Shown here: positions 1 to 8,007 of the stretch, in pieces
Numbering within the stretch: the first letter of the stretch is position 1
Layout: the number at the start of each line of letters is the position of its first letter
Origin: Jatrophihabitans sp964252635
GTDB lineage: Bacteria > Actinomycetota > Actinomycetes > Mycobacteriales > Jatrophihabitantaceae
Reading direction: 5' to 3'
Assembly: GCF_964252635.1 (NCBI RefSeq)
Contig: NZ_CAXUNP010000014.1
Span: forward strand, 30,220-94,219
DNA: 64,000 nucleotides
Program-made: the position numbers and the translations under genes
Notes under the pieces: generated by a model
What the model was told of the DNA's origin: nothing
What the model saw: the letters and a program-made list of their open reading frames with translations, nothing else
The model's database searches: none

Positions 1-1083
1 TGGGGCATGGCCGGGTTCATCGTCTTCCTGCACGTCCTCGGCTTCGGCATCCTGTTCGCGCTCGTGATCCCGAACCACTACCACCTCGGCGGCGAGCACC
101 CGGTGTTCAACGTCGGGGTCGCCGTGCTGGCCTACACCTTCGGCATGCGGCACGCCTTCGACGCCGACCACATCGCCGCCGTCGACAACACGACCCGCAA
201 GCTGCTGTCCGACAACGCCGAGCGCGAGGCGCAGGGGTACCGCGACAACCGCCGGCCGCTGTCGGTGGGCTTCTGGTTCTCCCTCGGCCACTCGACGATC
301 GTGTTCCTGCTGGCCTTCCTGCTCTCGGCCGGCGTCAAGGCCCTGGCCGGCGAGGTCAAGGACGGCGGCTCCGAGCTGCACTCGGTCACCGGGGTCGTCG
401 GGGCGTCGGTGTCCGGGGTGTTCCTGTGGGTGCTGGGCATCCTCAACCTGGTCGCGCTGTCCGGCATCATCGGCGTCTTCCGCCGGATGCGGCACGGGGA
501 GTTCGACGAGGCCGAGCTCGAGGAGCACCTGAACAAGCGCGGCTTCATGAACCGCTTCCTCAACGGGCTCACCAGGTCGGTGCGCAAGCCGTGGCACATC
601 TACCCCGTCGGGGTGCTGTTCGGGCTCGGCTTCGACACGGCCACCGAGGTGGGCCTGCTCGTCATCGCCGGAGGCGCGGCCGCCCTGAACCTGCCGTTCT
701 ACGTCATCCTCGTGCTGCCGGTGCTGTTCGCCGCGGGCATGTGCCTGCTCGACACCATCGACGGCGTGTTCATGAACGCCGCCTACGGCTGGGCGTTCCT
801 CAAGCCGGTGCGCAAGGTCTTCTACAACATCACCATCACCGCGGTGTCGGTCGCCGTCGCGCTGATCATCGGCACCATCGAGTTGATCAGCGTGCTCGCC
901 GACCAGGCGCACATCACGTCGGGGCCGATCGCGGCCGTCGGCGCGATCCCGCTGGACTACGCCGGCTACGGCATCGTCGGGTTGTTCTTCGCGGCCTGGG
1001 CGACGGCCCTGCTCGTCTGGCGCTACGGCCACATCGAGCAGCGCTGGTCCGCCGACCTCGCCCCGGCCGCCCCGCTCGAGTAG
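1..1083 (+). CDS. HoxN/HupN/NixA (NicT) family nickel/cobalt permease, 5' end probably outside window
   Basis: Inner-membrane permease that takes up Ni2+ and/or Co2+ for metalloenzymes. The first ATG in view is at base 7, and the frame is open to the window edge, so the true start may lie upstream. The family signature HAFDADHIAAVDN sits at residues 49-61 (counted from that ATG), in the second membrane helix, and holds the H-x4-D-H metal motif. A second signature LGHSTIVF follows near residue 93, and GFDTATEVG near residue 208. About eight hydrophobic segments are visible and the length (358 aa from base 7) is normal for the family. Metal preference cannot be read from the sequence. A GNAT gene follows 60 bp downstream on the same strand; nothing around it names a nickel enzyme. 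Confidence 0.93.
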   Translation, partial: WGMAGFIVFLHVLGFGILFALVIPNHYHLGGEHPVFNVGVAVLAYTFGMRHAFDADHIAAVDNTTRKLLSDNAEREAQGYRDNRRPLSVGFWFSLGHSTIVFLLAFLLSAGVKALAGEVKDGGSELHSVTGVVGASVSGVFLWVLGILNLVALSGIIGVFRRMRHGEFDEAELEEHLNKRGFMNRFLNGLTRSVRKPWHIYPVGVLFGLGFDTATEVGLLVIAGGAAALNLPFYVILVLPVLFAAGMCLLDTIDGVFMNAAYGWAFLKPVRKVFYNITITAVSVAVALIIGTIELISVLADQAHITSGPIAAVGAIPLDYAGYGIVGLFFAAWATALLVWRYGHIEQRWSADLAPAAPLE

Positions 1084-1143
1084 ACCGCACGGGCGTCGGA
1101 ACGCTTCCCGCAAAGCCGTTGACGGCTCTGCTGAGCTGACCCG

Positions 1144-1959
1144 GTGATCGCACCCAGCACCGGACTGTCCGACCAGGCGCTCGCCGAGATCGCCGACCTC
1201 GAACGGCGGGTCGTGGCCGCGGACGGTGGTCGCCTCAAGCTGGAGTGGGGCACGCTGCGCGCGCGCCACGAGGACGCCGTCAACGACGTCCTGGTCCACG
1301 AGGACGGCCGCCTCGTCGGGTTCGCCGGCGTCTACCGCCACGGTGGCGACCCGGAGATCACCGGGATGGTCGACCCGGCCCACCGGCGCCGGGGGCTCGG
1401 GCGGGAGACGCTGGCCGCGGTGCTGGGTCTGGTGCACGAGCCGACGGCCCTGCTGGTGGTGCCACGGTCGTCGGCGGGCGGGCGCGCCCTGGCCCGCGCC
1501 CGCGGCGCGACGTTCGACCACGCCGAGCACGCGATGGTGCAGCGCACCGCGGTCGCCGTGCCGCCCGCCGACGTGGTCGTCCGACCGGCCGTCGACGCCG
1601 ACCGGGTGGCGGTCGACGAGCTGCTACGGGCCGGGTTCGGCGACGTCGGCGGCACGGGGGACCGTCTCGACCGCACGACGATCGCCGAGCGCGACGGCCG
1701 GGTGGTGGCGTCCCTGGTGGTCGAACGCGACGCCGCACGCGCCGGGGTCTACGGCTTCGTCGTCACGCCCGAGCTGCGCGGCCGGGGCATCGGCCGTGCC
1801 GTGCTGGGCGAGGTCTGCCGCGAGCTGCGCACCGACGGGGTCGACGAGGTGCGTCTCGAGGTCGAGGTCCGCAACGAACGAGCCCTCGGCCTCTACACCT
1901 CCCTCGGGTTCGAGCCGGTGATCACCGAGGACTACTACCGGGTGAGGGTCGCGGGCTGA
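1144..1959 (+). CDS. tandem GNAT N-acetyltransferase
   Basis: 271 aa with two GNAT folds in tandem. The N-terminal half keeps an acetyl-CoA loop (HRRRGLG near residue 80), and the C-terminal half has the better preserved one (LRGRGIGRAVLGEV near residue 211), followed by the typical RNERALGLYTSLGFEP end. A two-domain GNAT layout is shared with mycothiol synthase MshD, but the protein lacks enough recognisable MshD signature to call it that, and mshB lies 20 kb away. Substrate unknown. The start is GTG. The 3' end overlaps the convergent histidine kinase gene by 25 bp, so the two transcripts must collide or share a terminator. Confidence 0.85.
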   Translation: MIAPSTGLSDQALAEIADLERRVVAADGGRLKLEWGTLRARHEDAVNDVLVHEDGRLVGFAGVYRHGGDPEITGMVDPAHRRRGLGRETLAAVLGLVHEPTALLVVPRSSAGGRALARARGATFDHAEHAMVQRTAVAVPPADVVVRPAVDADRVAVDELLRAGFGDVGGTGDRLDRTTIAERDGRVVASLVVERDAARAGVYGFVVTPELRGRGIGRAVLGEVCRELRTDGVDEVRLEVEVRNERALGLYTSLGFEPVITEDYYRVRVAG

Positions 1960-3497
1960 GAGTCGTCGCGTCCTCCGCGGCCGTCCGGGCCCGGGGCGCC
2001 CGAGACGCGGACCGCGGGCAGGGTCAGCCGGAAGCGGCCGCCGGCGCCGTCCGGCCCGACGCAGGCGAGCTCCCCACCGTGCGCTCGGGCCAGGGCTCGT
2101 GCGATCGGCAGCCCGAGCCCGAACCCACCCCGTTCACGCGAGCGGGAGGCATCGAGGCGCACGAGCCGTTCGAAGATCCGCTCGCGGTCCTCGGCCGGCA
2201 CCCCAGGGCCGGAGTCGACCACGTCGACGTGCCAGTCGTCGCCCACCCGCTCGACCTCGACCCGCACCGATCCCTGCGGGCCCGCGGCGGTGCGCGCGTT
2301 GTCCAGCAGGTTCGCCAGGATCTGGCCGAGGCGGACGGGGTCGCCGTCGACGACGGCCGGGCCGTCGGTGTGCAGTTCGGTGTGCAGCTGCGGCGCCAGC
2401 AGCGTCGACCGGGCCAGCTCCTGCGTCGCGATCTCGACGACGTCGACGGGTTCGGTGGCCAGCGACATCCCGGTGTCCAGCCGGGTGACCATGAGCAGGT
2501 CGTCGACGAGCCGGCCGGCGCGTCGGGTCTCGCGCACGAGCGTCACGTACGCCTGCTCCCGCTCCGCGGCGGCCGGCTCGTCGCGCAGCAGCGTCTCGGT
2601 GGTGGCCGCGAGACCGGTCAGCGGGGTGCGCAGCTCGTGCGACACGTCGTTGAGGAAGCCGCGCAGCCGGGCTTCAGCCGCCGCCGCCTCCGCGAGCGCC
2701 GACTCGAGCGCGTCGAGCATGTCGTCGAAGGCGGTGGCCGTCCGGCCCAGCTCGGTGTCTGGTCGGCCGGTGCCCAGGCGCCGCCCTCGGTCGCCGGCAC
2801 CGATGCGCCGCGCCAGGCCCGTCATGTGGTCGAGCGGGCGCAGGGCCGTGCCGACGAGCCGGACGAGCAGCAGGACCGCGAGCACGAGCGCGACGAGGCC
2901 GCCGACGATCTCGAGCACGAGCAACCGGTTCAGGGTCGCGCCCACCTGGGAGCTGTCGACCGACAGGGTCAGGGTCTGCCCGGTCGACGGCAGCACCGTG
3001 CGGACGAACAGCGTCGAGTCCGCGGACTCGACGGACGTCTTGGCGACCGTCGCCTTGGCGCCGGGCTGCGGCTTCGCCGGGGCCCCGGGCGGGCGGCCCT
3101 GGCTCCGGCCGGACGACGCGTCGCCGGGGGCGGGCGGCCCGGAGTCGGCGGTGACGCACTGCGGGCGGCCGCCGCCGCTCGTGGTGCTGGTCGAACGAGC
3201 CGCGCACAGCAGCGCCGAGACCCCGTCGCCGCGCAGGCGGTTGACGAGGTCCTGCGAGGACAGGGCGCCGTCGAGCTGGGTGGCGAGCGCCACCCGGTCG
3301 GTGAGCCGGGTGCGCAGGTCGCTCTGCAGCCGTTCGCGCAGCAGCAGGTCGACGGTGGTGAACAGCGCCGTCAGCAGGACGAGCAGCAGGACGAGCACCC
3401 CGATGACCACCCGGCCGCGCAGCGAGGCCGGACGGAACAGCGACGCCGGGCGGGGCCGGTGCCGCCGACCGGGTGCCGCGTCAGTTTCTGACGACAT
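1935..3497 (-). CDS. HAMP-domain sensor histidine kinase
   Basis: Membrane sensor kinase of a two-component system, partner of the adjacent response regulator. It has a transmembrane helix at about residues 29-46, an extracytoplasmic sensor of about 140 residues with a Pro/Gly/Lys-rich linker, a second helix near 194-215, a HAMP segment, and a HisKA domain with DVSHELRTPLTG (phospho-accepting His about residue 287). The HATPase_c domain shows the N box (NLLDNARTAAG) and G boxes (DSGPGVP, GFGLGLPI). ATG at 3497 is chosen; a GTG at 3509 would add four residues. The gene overlaps the end of the response regulator by 17 bp, so the pair is translationally coupled. The stimulus is unknown, but the linked MarP-like protease suggests envelope or pH stress (inference). 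Confidence 0.93.
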   Translation of the reverse strand: MSSETDAAPGRRHRPRPASLFRPASLRGRVVIGVLVLLLVLLTALFTTVDLLLRERLQSDLRTRLTDRVALATQLDGALSSQDLVNRLRGDGVSALLCAARSTSTTSGGGRPQCVTADSGPPAPGDASSGRSQGRPPGAPAKPQPGAKATVAKTSVESADSTLFVRTVLPSTGQTLTLSVDSSQVGATLNRLLVLEIVGGLVALVLAVLLLVRLVGTALRPLDHMTGLARRIGAGDRGRRLGTGRPDTELGRTATAFDDMLDALESALAEAAAAEARLRGFLNDVSHELRTPLTGLAATTETLLRDEPAAAEREQAYVTLVRETRRAGRLVDDLLMVTRLDTGMSLATEPVDVVEIATQELARSTLLAPQLHTELHTDGPAVVDGDPVRLGQILANLLDNARTAAGPQGSVRVEVERVGDDWHVDVVDSGPGVPAEDRERIFERLVRLDASRSRERGGFGLGLPIARALARAHGGELACVGPDGAGGRFRLTLPAVRVSGAPGPDGRGGRDDSQPATLTR

Positions 3498-4167
3498 ACC
3501 CGAGCCCACGCACGGTGTGGATGAGGCGCGGCCCGTAGGCCTCGGTCTTGCGGCGCAGGGCGCTCACGTGCACCTCGACCAGGTTCGGGTCGTAGTCGTC
3601 GTAGCCCCACACCTGGGTCAGTATCTGCGTCTTGGACAGCGTGCGCCCGCGATTCGTGGCCAGGTAGAGCAGGAGCCGCCACTCGGTGGCCGTCAGGTCC
3701 AGCACGCCGTCGCCGCGGCTGGCCACGCTGGCGGCCTCGTCGAGGACCAGGTCGCCGACCGACATGGTGGCGGCGACCCGCCCGAGCCGGCGCAGCGCGG
3801 CGCCCGAACGCGCCAGCAGCTCCGAGACCGCGAAGGGTTTCGCGACGTAGTCGTCGGCGCCGGCGGCGAAACCACGGAGCCGGTCGTCGAGGTCGTCGCG
3901 CGCGGTCAGGAACAGCACCGCGGCGTCGGTGCGCGAGCGCAGCGCGTCCGCGAGCTCGAAGCCGTCCCGGCCCGGCAGCATCACGTCGAGGACCACGAGG
4001 TCCGGGCGGAACGCGTCGACCTGCTGCTCGAAGGTGCCGCCGTCCGCGAGCGCCAGCACCTCGTGACCGGACTGCTCGTACGCGGTGCGCAGCGCGTCGC
4101 GGATGGGCGTCTCGTCCTCGACGACGAGGACCCGCGCCCGTGGCGCGCTGCTTCGCTGGGCTGTCAC
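3481..4167 (-). CDS. OmpR/PhoB-family response regulator
   Basis: 228 aa DNA-binding regulator. The receiver domain carries the acidic pair Glu17/Asp18, phospho-acceptor Asp61 (VVLDVMLPGRDGF) and Lys110 (YVAKPF). The winged-helix domain ends with the usual RLIHTVRGLGYVVRN. The frame is open much further upstream, but homology begins at GTG 4167, which is preceded by GGAGG and by an xANNNT hexamer (GAGGAT, 4180-4175) seven bases before the start. Both fit, so either a short-leader or a leaderless transcript is possible. First gene of the regulator-kinase operon and divergent from the MarP-like protease, with the shared operator described separately; autoregulation is the natural reading. Confidence 0.94.
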   Translation of the reverse strand: MTAQRSSAPRARVLVVEDETPIRDALRTAYEQSGHEVLALADGGTFEQQVDAFRPDLVVLDVMLPGRDGFELADALRSRTDAAVLFLTARDDLDDRLRGFAAGADDYVAKPFAVSELLARSGAALRRLGRVAATMSVGDLVLDEAASVASRGDGVLDLTATEWRLLLYLATNRGRTLSKTQILTQVWGYDDYDPNLVEVHVSALRRKTEAYGPRLIHTVRGLGYVVRN

Positions 4168-4174
4168 GCCACCA

Positions 4175-4260
4175 ATCCTCCCGTCGTCGTCTGAAGCGAT
4201 CCTGAAGCTTGCCCACCGGCCCGTGCACTTCAGGCCCACTTCAGACTGGGCGGCCAGAGT
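4175..4260. promoter_or_regulatory. symmetric divergent promoter with two OmpR-type direct-repeat boxes
   Basis: Two 7-bp direct repeats with 11-bp period lie on each side. CTGAAGC occurs at 4191-4197 and 4202-4208, and ACTTCAG at 4227-4233 and 4238-4244; the two pairs are inverted relative to each other. On the right, exactly 10 bp separate the last repeat from CAGAGT (4255-4260), then 7 bp to GTG 4268. On the left, exactly 10 bp separate the last repeat from GAGGAT (4180-4175 on the minus strand), then 7 bp to GTG 4167. PhoB/PhoP-type boxes use 11-bp periodic direct repeats ending about 10 bp before the -10, replacing the -35, so the adjacent regulator is the likely binder. Repeats and spacing are seen; binding is inferred. 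Confidence 0.75.
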
Positions 4261-4267
4261 CGGTCCC

Positions 4268-5383
4268 GTGATCGACCTCGTCCTCCTCGCCGTCCTGGTA
4301 CTCGCCGGCCTCACCGGCTGGCGCACCGGTGGCACCGCTCGCGCCGTCCGGCTCGTCGGGCTGATCCTGGGTCTGCTCGTCGGCCTCACGTCGGCCGGAC
4401 TGCTGAGCGCGCACCTGTCGCCAGTAGCCCACCTGCTGCTGGGTGTCGTCTGTGCGCTCGGTGGGGCGCTGCTGGGTTCGGGCGTGGGACGCAGGCTGGG
4501 GGGCGCGGTCGGCCGCGCGCTGCCGGCACCGCTCGACCGGGCGCTGGGCGCGGCGGCCCGCGTCGTCGTGGCCACCGCCCTGTTCGTCGGCGCCCTCGGG
4601 GTGGCCGTGGCGGCGGGCGTCCTGCCCGGATCCTCGGCGCCGACCGGCACACGGGCCTTCACCGAACTCACCGGAGCATTCGGCCGGGCCGCACCCGATG
4701 ACGTCCAGGCGCTGGTGCCGGCCGTCGGCACCGCCCTGCCGTCGGACGGCACGATCCAGTCGGTGTCCCGCGGCGTGGGGTCACGGGTGCTGCTCGTCAG
4801 CACCGGCGGGGTCGTGGGGTCCGGCTTCGTCGCCGGTTCCGCACGCGGCGCTGCGCTCGTGGTGACCAACGCCCATGTCGTGCATCGCGCCACGCACGTC
4901 ACCGTCTCGTCCGGCGGCACGGAGCTCGAGGCGACGCCGGTGGTCTTCGACGCCCGCGCCGACCTCGCCGTGCTGCGGGTGTCCGGGTTGGACGCGACAC
5001 CGCTGACGCTGGCCGGATCGGACGCCGCCAACGGCACGGCCGCGGTCGGCGTCGGCTACCCGGCCGGCGGTTCGCGCACCGCGATCGGCGCCGTCGTAGA
5101 GCAGCGGCTGCCCGTGACCAGCCCGGACTTCGCCCACGGCCTCGCCCTGCACCGGGCCTACCGGCTGCGCGCCGACATCAAGCACGGCGACAGCGGCAGC
5201 CCGTTGCTCGACACGTCCGGTCGCGTCGTCGGCGTGGTCAACGCCCTGCTCGGCCACGACGGGTCGCAGGGCTACGCGATCACGCTCGACGAGCTGCGGC
5301 CCGTGCTGGCCGCGGCCGCCCACAGCACCGGCACCGCCGACACCGGCGCAGCCGATGCGACCTCCTGCGCCGTCACGCCCTGA
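4268..5383 (+). CDS. MarP-like membrane-anchored trypsin-like serine protease (CvpA N-terminal domain)
   Basis: 371 aa. The first 120 residues hold about four hydrophobic helices of the CvpA (colicin V production) type; the rest is a periplasm-facing chymotrypsin-fold protease. The triad is visible: His203 (VTNAHVVH), Asp232 (DARADLAVLRV) and Ser309 (HGDSGSPLL). This layout and length match M. tuberculosis MarP, an acid- and oxidative-stress protease that processes cell-wall hydrolases; that role is known for MarP and inferred here. GTG 4268 is chosen because homology starts there and CAGAGT (4255-4260) lies 7 bp before it. An upstream extension would run through the divergent operator. Divergent from the two-component system and probably controlled by it. 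Confidence 0.9.
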   Translation: MIDLVLLAVLVLAGLTGWRTGGTARAVRLVGLILGLLVGLTSAGLLSAHLSPVAHLLLGVVCALGGALLGSGVGRRLGGAVGRALPAPLDRALGAAARVVVATALFVGALGVAVAAGVLPGSSAPTGTRAFTELTGAFGRAAPDDVQALVPAVGTALPSDGTIQSVSRGVGSRVLLVSTGGVVGSGFVAGSARGAALVVTNAHVVHRATHVTVSSGGTELEATPVVFDARADLAVLRVSGLDATPLTLAGSDAANGTAAVGVGYPAGGSRTAIGAVVEQRLPVTSPDFAHGLALHRAYRLRADIKHGDSGSPLLDTSGRVVGVVNALLGHDGSQGYAITLDELRPVLAAAAHSTGTADTGAADATSCAVTP

Positions 5384-5404
5384 TCGCGACCTGTCGCGTC
5401 TCCC

Positions 5405-5439
5405 AGTCCGCACCACCGCAGTCCGCACCACCGCAGTCC
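5405..5439 (+). repeat. 15-bp tandem repeat, two and a third copies
   Basis: AGTCCGCACCACCGC occurs at 5405-5419 and again without change at 5420-5434, then AGTCC begins a third copy that decays. It lies in the 99-bp gap between the protease gene and the next gene. It may be slippage or a binding site; nothing in the sequence decides. Confidence 0.6.
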
Positions 5440-5482
5440 ATACGACCCAACCCAACGCACCACCCAACCGAGAGGAAGCATC

Positions 5483-6157
5483 ATGTCCGCACCATCCCTG
5501 CCCCGCCGTTACGTCGTCGCGGGTATCGCCACCGTCGGGCTCGTCGGCGGCGGAGTGGCCCTGGCCACCGCCGCCAGCAGCGACGCGTCGGGGCCCGGCA
5601 CGCCGTCCGGGTCCACCTCGTCACCGAGCACGTCGTCGAGCACGGCCCGGCCGGCCACCCCGCCCAAGCCCAAGCCGCACCTCGACGGGACGGCCACGTC
5701 GGTCTCGAGCGACACCATCACCGTGAAGGACCCCGACGGGTTCACCCGCGAGATCCAGGTCAGCTCGTCGACGAAGTACACCTACAACGGCAAGAGCTCG
5801 TCGCTGAGCGCCGCCACCACCGGGCGCTTCGTCCACGCCGACGGGACGGTCGACAGCAACGGCACCAGCCTCGACGCGACCACCGTGGCCATCATGACCT
5901 CCATGCCGGAGCCGGGCGCCGGGCCTGCGGGTGGCCCTGCGGGACGCGGCCCGGGTGGTCCGGCCGCCCTGCCCAAGCCGGGCTCGAACGTCAAGCTGCC
6001 CGCGGGCAAGGCCCCGTCAGGCAAGGCACCGTCGGGCAAGGCCCCGTCCGGCGACAAGCCGCCGTCGGGTGCCAAGCCGCCGGCCGGTGGCAAGGCGCCG
6101 TCGGGTGCTCCCTCGGCCCCCAAGCCGAGCGCGACGAGCACGGCGCATGGCTCGTGA
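5483..6157 (+). CDS. secreted DUF5666-like protein with Gly/Lys/Pro/Ser-rich tail
   Basis: 224 aa. Residues 1-31 form an N-terminal hydrophobic segment (signal peptide or anchor) without a lipobox. A Ser/Thr/Pro linker follows, then a small beta-rich domain (about residues 72-135) that resembles DUF5666: a Thr/Ser-rich stretch about a value assigned to a backbone (SDTITVKDPDGFTREIQV). The tail is disordered, with tandem GKAPS units (about 171-205). Function unknown. ATG is preceded by AGAGGAAG at good spacing. It lies 99 bp after the MarP-like protease and overlaps the next gene by 11 bp, suggesting an envelope-stress operon (inference). Confidence 0.8.
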   Translation: MSAPSLPRRYVVAGIATVGLVGGGVALATAASSDASGPGTPSGSTSSPSTSSSTARPATPPKPKPHLDGTATSVSSDTITVKDPDGFTREIQVSSSTKYTYNGKSSSLSAATTGRFVHADGTVDSNGTSLDATTVAIMTSMPEPGAGPAGGPAGRGPGGPAALPKPGSNVKLPAGKAPSGKAPSGKAPSGDKPPSGAKPPAGGKAPSGAPSAPKPSATSTAHGS

Positions 6158-6752
6158 CGGCGGCCGGCGGGGACACGGGTCGTCCGACCCCGAACCGAAC
6201 CCTGTCGACCAGCTCGAGACCTGGCGCACCTGGCGGCACGACACGGTCGAGTTCCCGGCCGTGCCGGCCGAGGGTCAGGACCGGGACGGGTGGGACGCGG
6301 CCGGTGAGCCGCTCGACCACGGCCGGCGACCACGCCGGCGCCGCCCCGGCACGGGGTTCCTGGTCGGGGCCGGTCTGCTGGTCGCCGCCCTGGCCGTGAG
6401 CGGGCTCGCCGCCGCCGGGGTGCAGCCGGTGGCCCACCTGCTCGGCTCCGGTGGCGACCACCCGTCGACGACGGGCACGACCACCCCGAGTCGGGGGAGC
6501 AGCCCGGCGCCCAGCACCACGACACCCAGCAGCACCACGCCCAGCAGCTCGGCCTCGGACGGTTCGTCCTCGCAGGGGACGACGCCGGACGACAGCTCGA
6601 CGGACGGGGCGGCGCCGAGTGACGCGGCGCCACCGGCGGCCCCCGAGCCCGGCGGGTCGGCACCGAACGGGCCCGGGAACGGGCCCGGGAAGGGACCCGG
6701 CGGCCAGCACGGCACCCCGCCGCAGCCCGGCGCCGGGGGACCGGGCGCCTGA
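6147..6752 (+). CDS. single-pass membrane protein with disordered extracellular tail
   Basis: 201 aa, not recognised. A basic cytoplasmic N-terminus of about 65 residues is followed by one transmembrane helix (about 69-91), then a long Ser/Thr/Pro-rich and Gly/Pro/Asn-rich region, low complexity to the end. The topology suggests the tail is outside. The start ATG 6147 lies 11 bp inside the preceding gene, in another frame, so translation is probably coupled. The unusual composition means that almost any frame here is open; the call rests on the helix, coupling and strand continuity. Confidence 0.6.
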   Translation: MARDGGRRGHGSSDPEPNPVDQLETWRTWRHDTVEFPAVPAEGQDRDGWDAAGEPLDHGRRPRRRRPGTGFLVGAGLLVAALAVSGLAAAGVQPVAHLLGSGGDHPSTTGTTTPSRGSSPAPSTTTPSSTTPSSSASDGSSSQGTTPDDSSTDGAAPSDAAPPAAPEPGGSAPNGPGNGPGKGPGGQHGTPPQPGAGGPGA

Positions 6753-6773
6753 CCGGCGCCGAACCTCCTCGCC

Positions 6774-6828
6774 TGTCACCCGCGGATCGCGGTCGGCGCA
6801 CCCCGCCGGCCGCGACCGCAGGGTGACA
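6774..6828. terminator. imperfect hairpin, candidate terminator
   Basis: TGTCACCC (6774-6781) pairs with GGGTGACA (6821-6828), and inside it GCGGTCG (6789-6795) pairs with CGACCGC (6813-6819), with a 7-nt bulge on the left. No T-run follows. It sits 21 bp after the end of the protease-linked genes and 158 bp before the next start, so it may end that transcript. The rest of the 233-bp gap shows nothing I can name. Confidence 0.45.
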
Positions 6829-6985
6829 AGCGGGCCGGTCGGCCGGGCTCAGCCCTGCGTGGGCCGAGCTGTGGGCAGCCTGTGACCGTTTCGTTCGGTG
6901 CCGCGAGAGCACCGATCCCCGCGGGTATCACTGAGCCGATCTCGCGACCGGGGCGTCGGTCCGCGGCGGACAGAAGGGCTACGCG

Positions 6986-7975
6986 ATGACCTATCCGCCC
7001 CAGGGTGCCGGTCCGGGCGACGTGCCCGCCGACGGTTCGGACTCCTACCGTTACGGCCCGCCGGCACCTCAGAACGGACAGTGGCAGCAGCCCGGTCAGT
7101 GGCAGCAGCCCGGTCTGTCGGCCCCGACCGGCAGGCAGATCCTGTCGTCGTCGTGGCGTCTGCTCAAGCAGGACCGCAGCCTGATCGTGCTGCCCGTGCT
7201 CGGCACCTTCTTCGGCGCCGTCGCCTACCTGGCCTTCTTCGTGCCCGGACTCGTGCTGCAGATCGTCGGGCACCGCAACCACTACTTCGTGTACCCGTTC
7301 GCGATCGTCGGCGGCTTCTTCGCCAGCGTGATCGGGATCTTCTTCCAGGCCGCGCTGATCGTCGGGGCCTACCAACGCGCGGACGGCCACAACCCGACGG
7401 TGGGGCAATGCCTGGCCGTCGCCTGGCGGATGAAGCGCCAGATCCTGGGGTGGGCGGTGTTCACCTCCAGCGTGGGCGCTGTCGTACGCGTCGTGGAACA
7501 GCGCCTGGGCATCCTCGGCCGGGTGCTCGGCTTCCTGGGCGGCATCGCCTGGGCCGTCGCCACCTTCTTCGCGGTGCCGGCGATCGTCGCCGAGGGGTTG
7601 GGGCCGATCGAGGCCCTGAAGCGCTCCGCGAACACCATCCGACAGACCTGGGGGACGAGCGTGCGCACGACGTTGCGCTTCGGTGCGCTCGGTTTCGTGC
7701 TGACCATCGTCCCGATCGTGGTCTCGATCGCGGGGTTCGTCGTGCTGGTCAGCTCCGCGGAGTCGTCGAACGCCGGTGGCCTGGTCGCCGGCATCCTGCT
7801 GGCCCTCCTCGGTTTCCTGACCCTCCTCGGGCTGGGCGCCGTCCTCGGGGCGGTCGGCACCTACGCCCGCGCCCTGATCTACCGCTGGACCACCGGGCGC
7901 CCGGTGCCGGGGATCGACCCGGCGTTGTTCGCCGGCGCGTTCGCCGCCCGTCGTGGGCGCGGCCGCCGACGCTGA
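6986..7975 (+). CDS. DUF6159-family polytopic membrane protein
   Basis: 329 aa. A Pro/Gln-rich cytoplasmic N-terminus contains two adjacent WQQPGQ-type units (about residues 33-43). It is followed by about six hydrophobic helices, a pattern I associate with DUF6159 (large hydrophobic blocks with EGLGPIEALKRSANTIRQTWG in the middle loop, about residue 205). The C-terminus is strongly basic (RRGRGRRR). No catalytic motif and no known substrate. The start ATG has AGAAGG about 8 bp upstream. It stands alone on its transcript: the next gene begins 32 bp later with its own -10-like hexamer. Confidence 0.8.
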   Translation: MTYPPQGAGPGDVPADGSDSYRYGPPAPQNGQWQQPGQWQQPGLSAPTGRQILSSSWRLLKQDRSLIVLPVLGTFFGAVAYLAFFVPGLVLQIVGHRNHYFVYPFAIVGGFFASVIGIFFQAALIVGAYQRADGHNPTVGQCLAVAWRMKRQILGWAVFTSSVGAVVRVVEQRLGILGRVLGFLGGIAWAVATFFAVPAIVAEGLGPIEALKRSANTIRQTWGTSVRTTLRFGALGFVLTIVPIVVSIAGFVVLVSSAESSNAGGLVAGILLALLGFLTLLGLGAVLGAVGTYARALIYRWTTGRPVPGIDPALFAGAFAARRGRGRRR

Positions 7976-8007
7976 CAGCTGTCGGACCCCGGGTCCAGAC
8001 TGTGGTC

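Noticed and set aside
4168..5037. Upstream extension of the response-regulator frame to 5037
   Set aside because: It runs antisense through the protease gene and the operator. The receiver domain begins right after GTG 4167.
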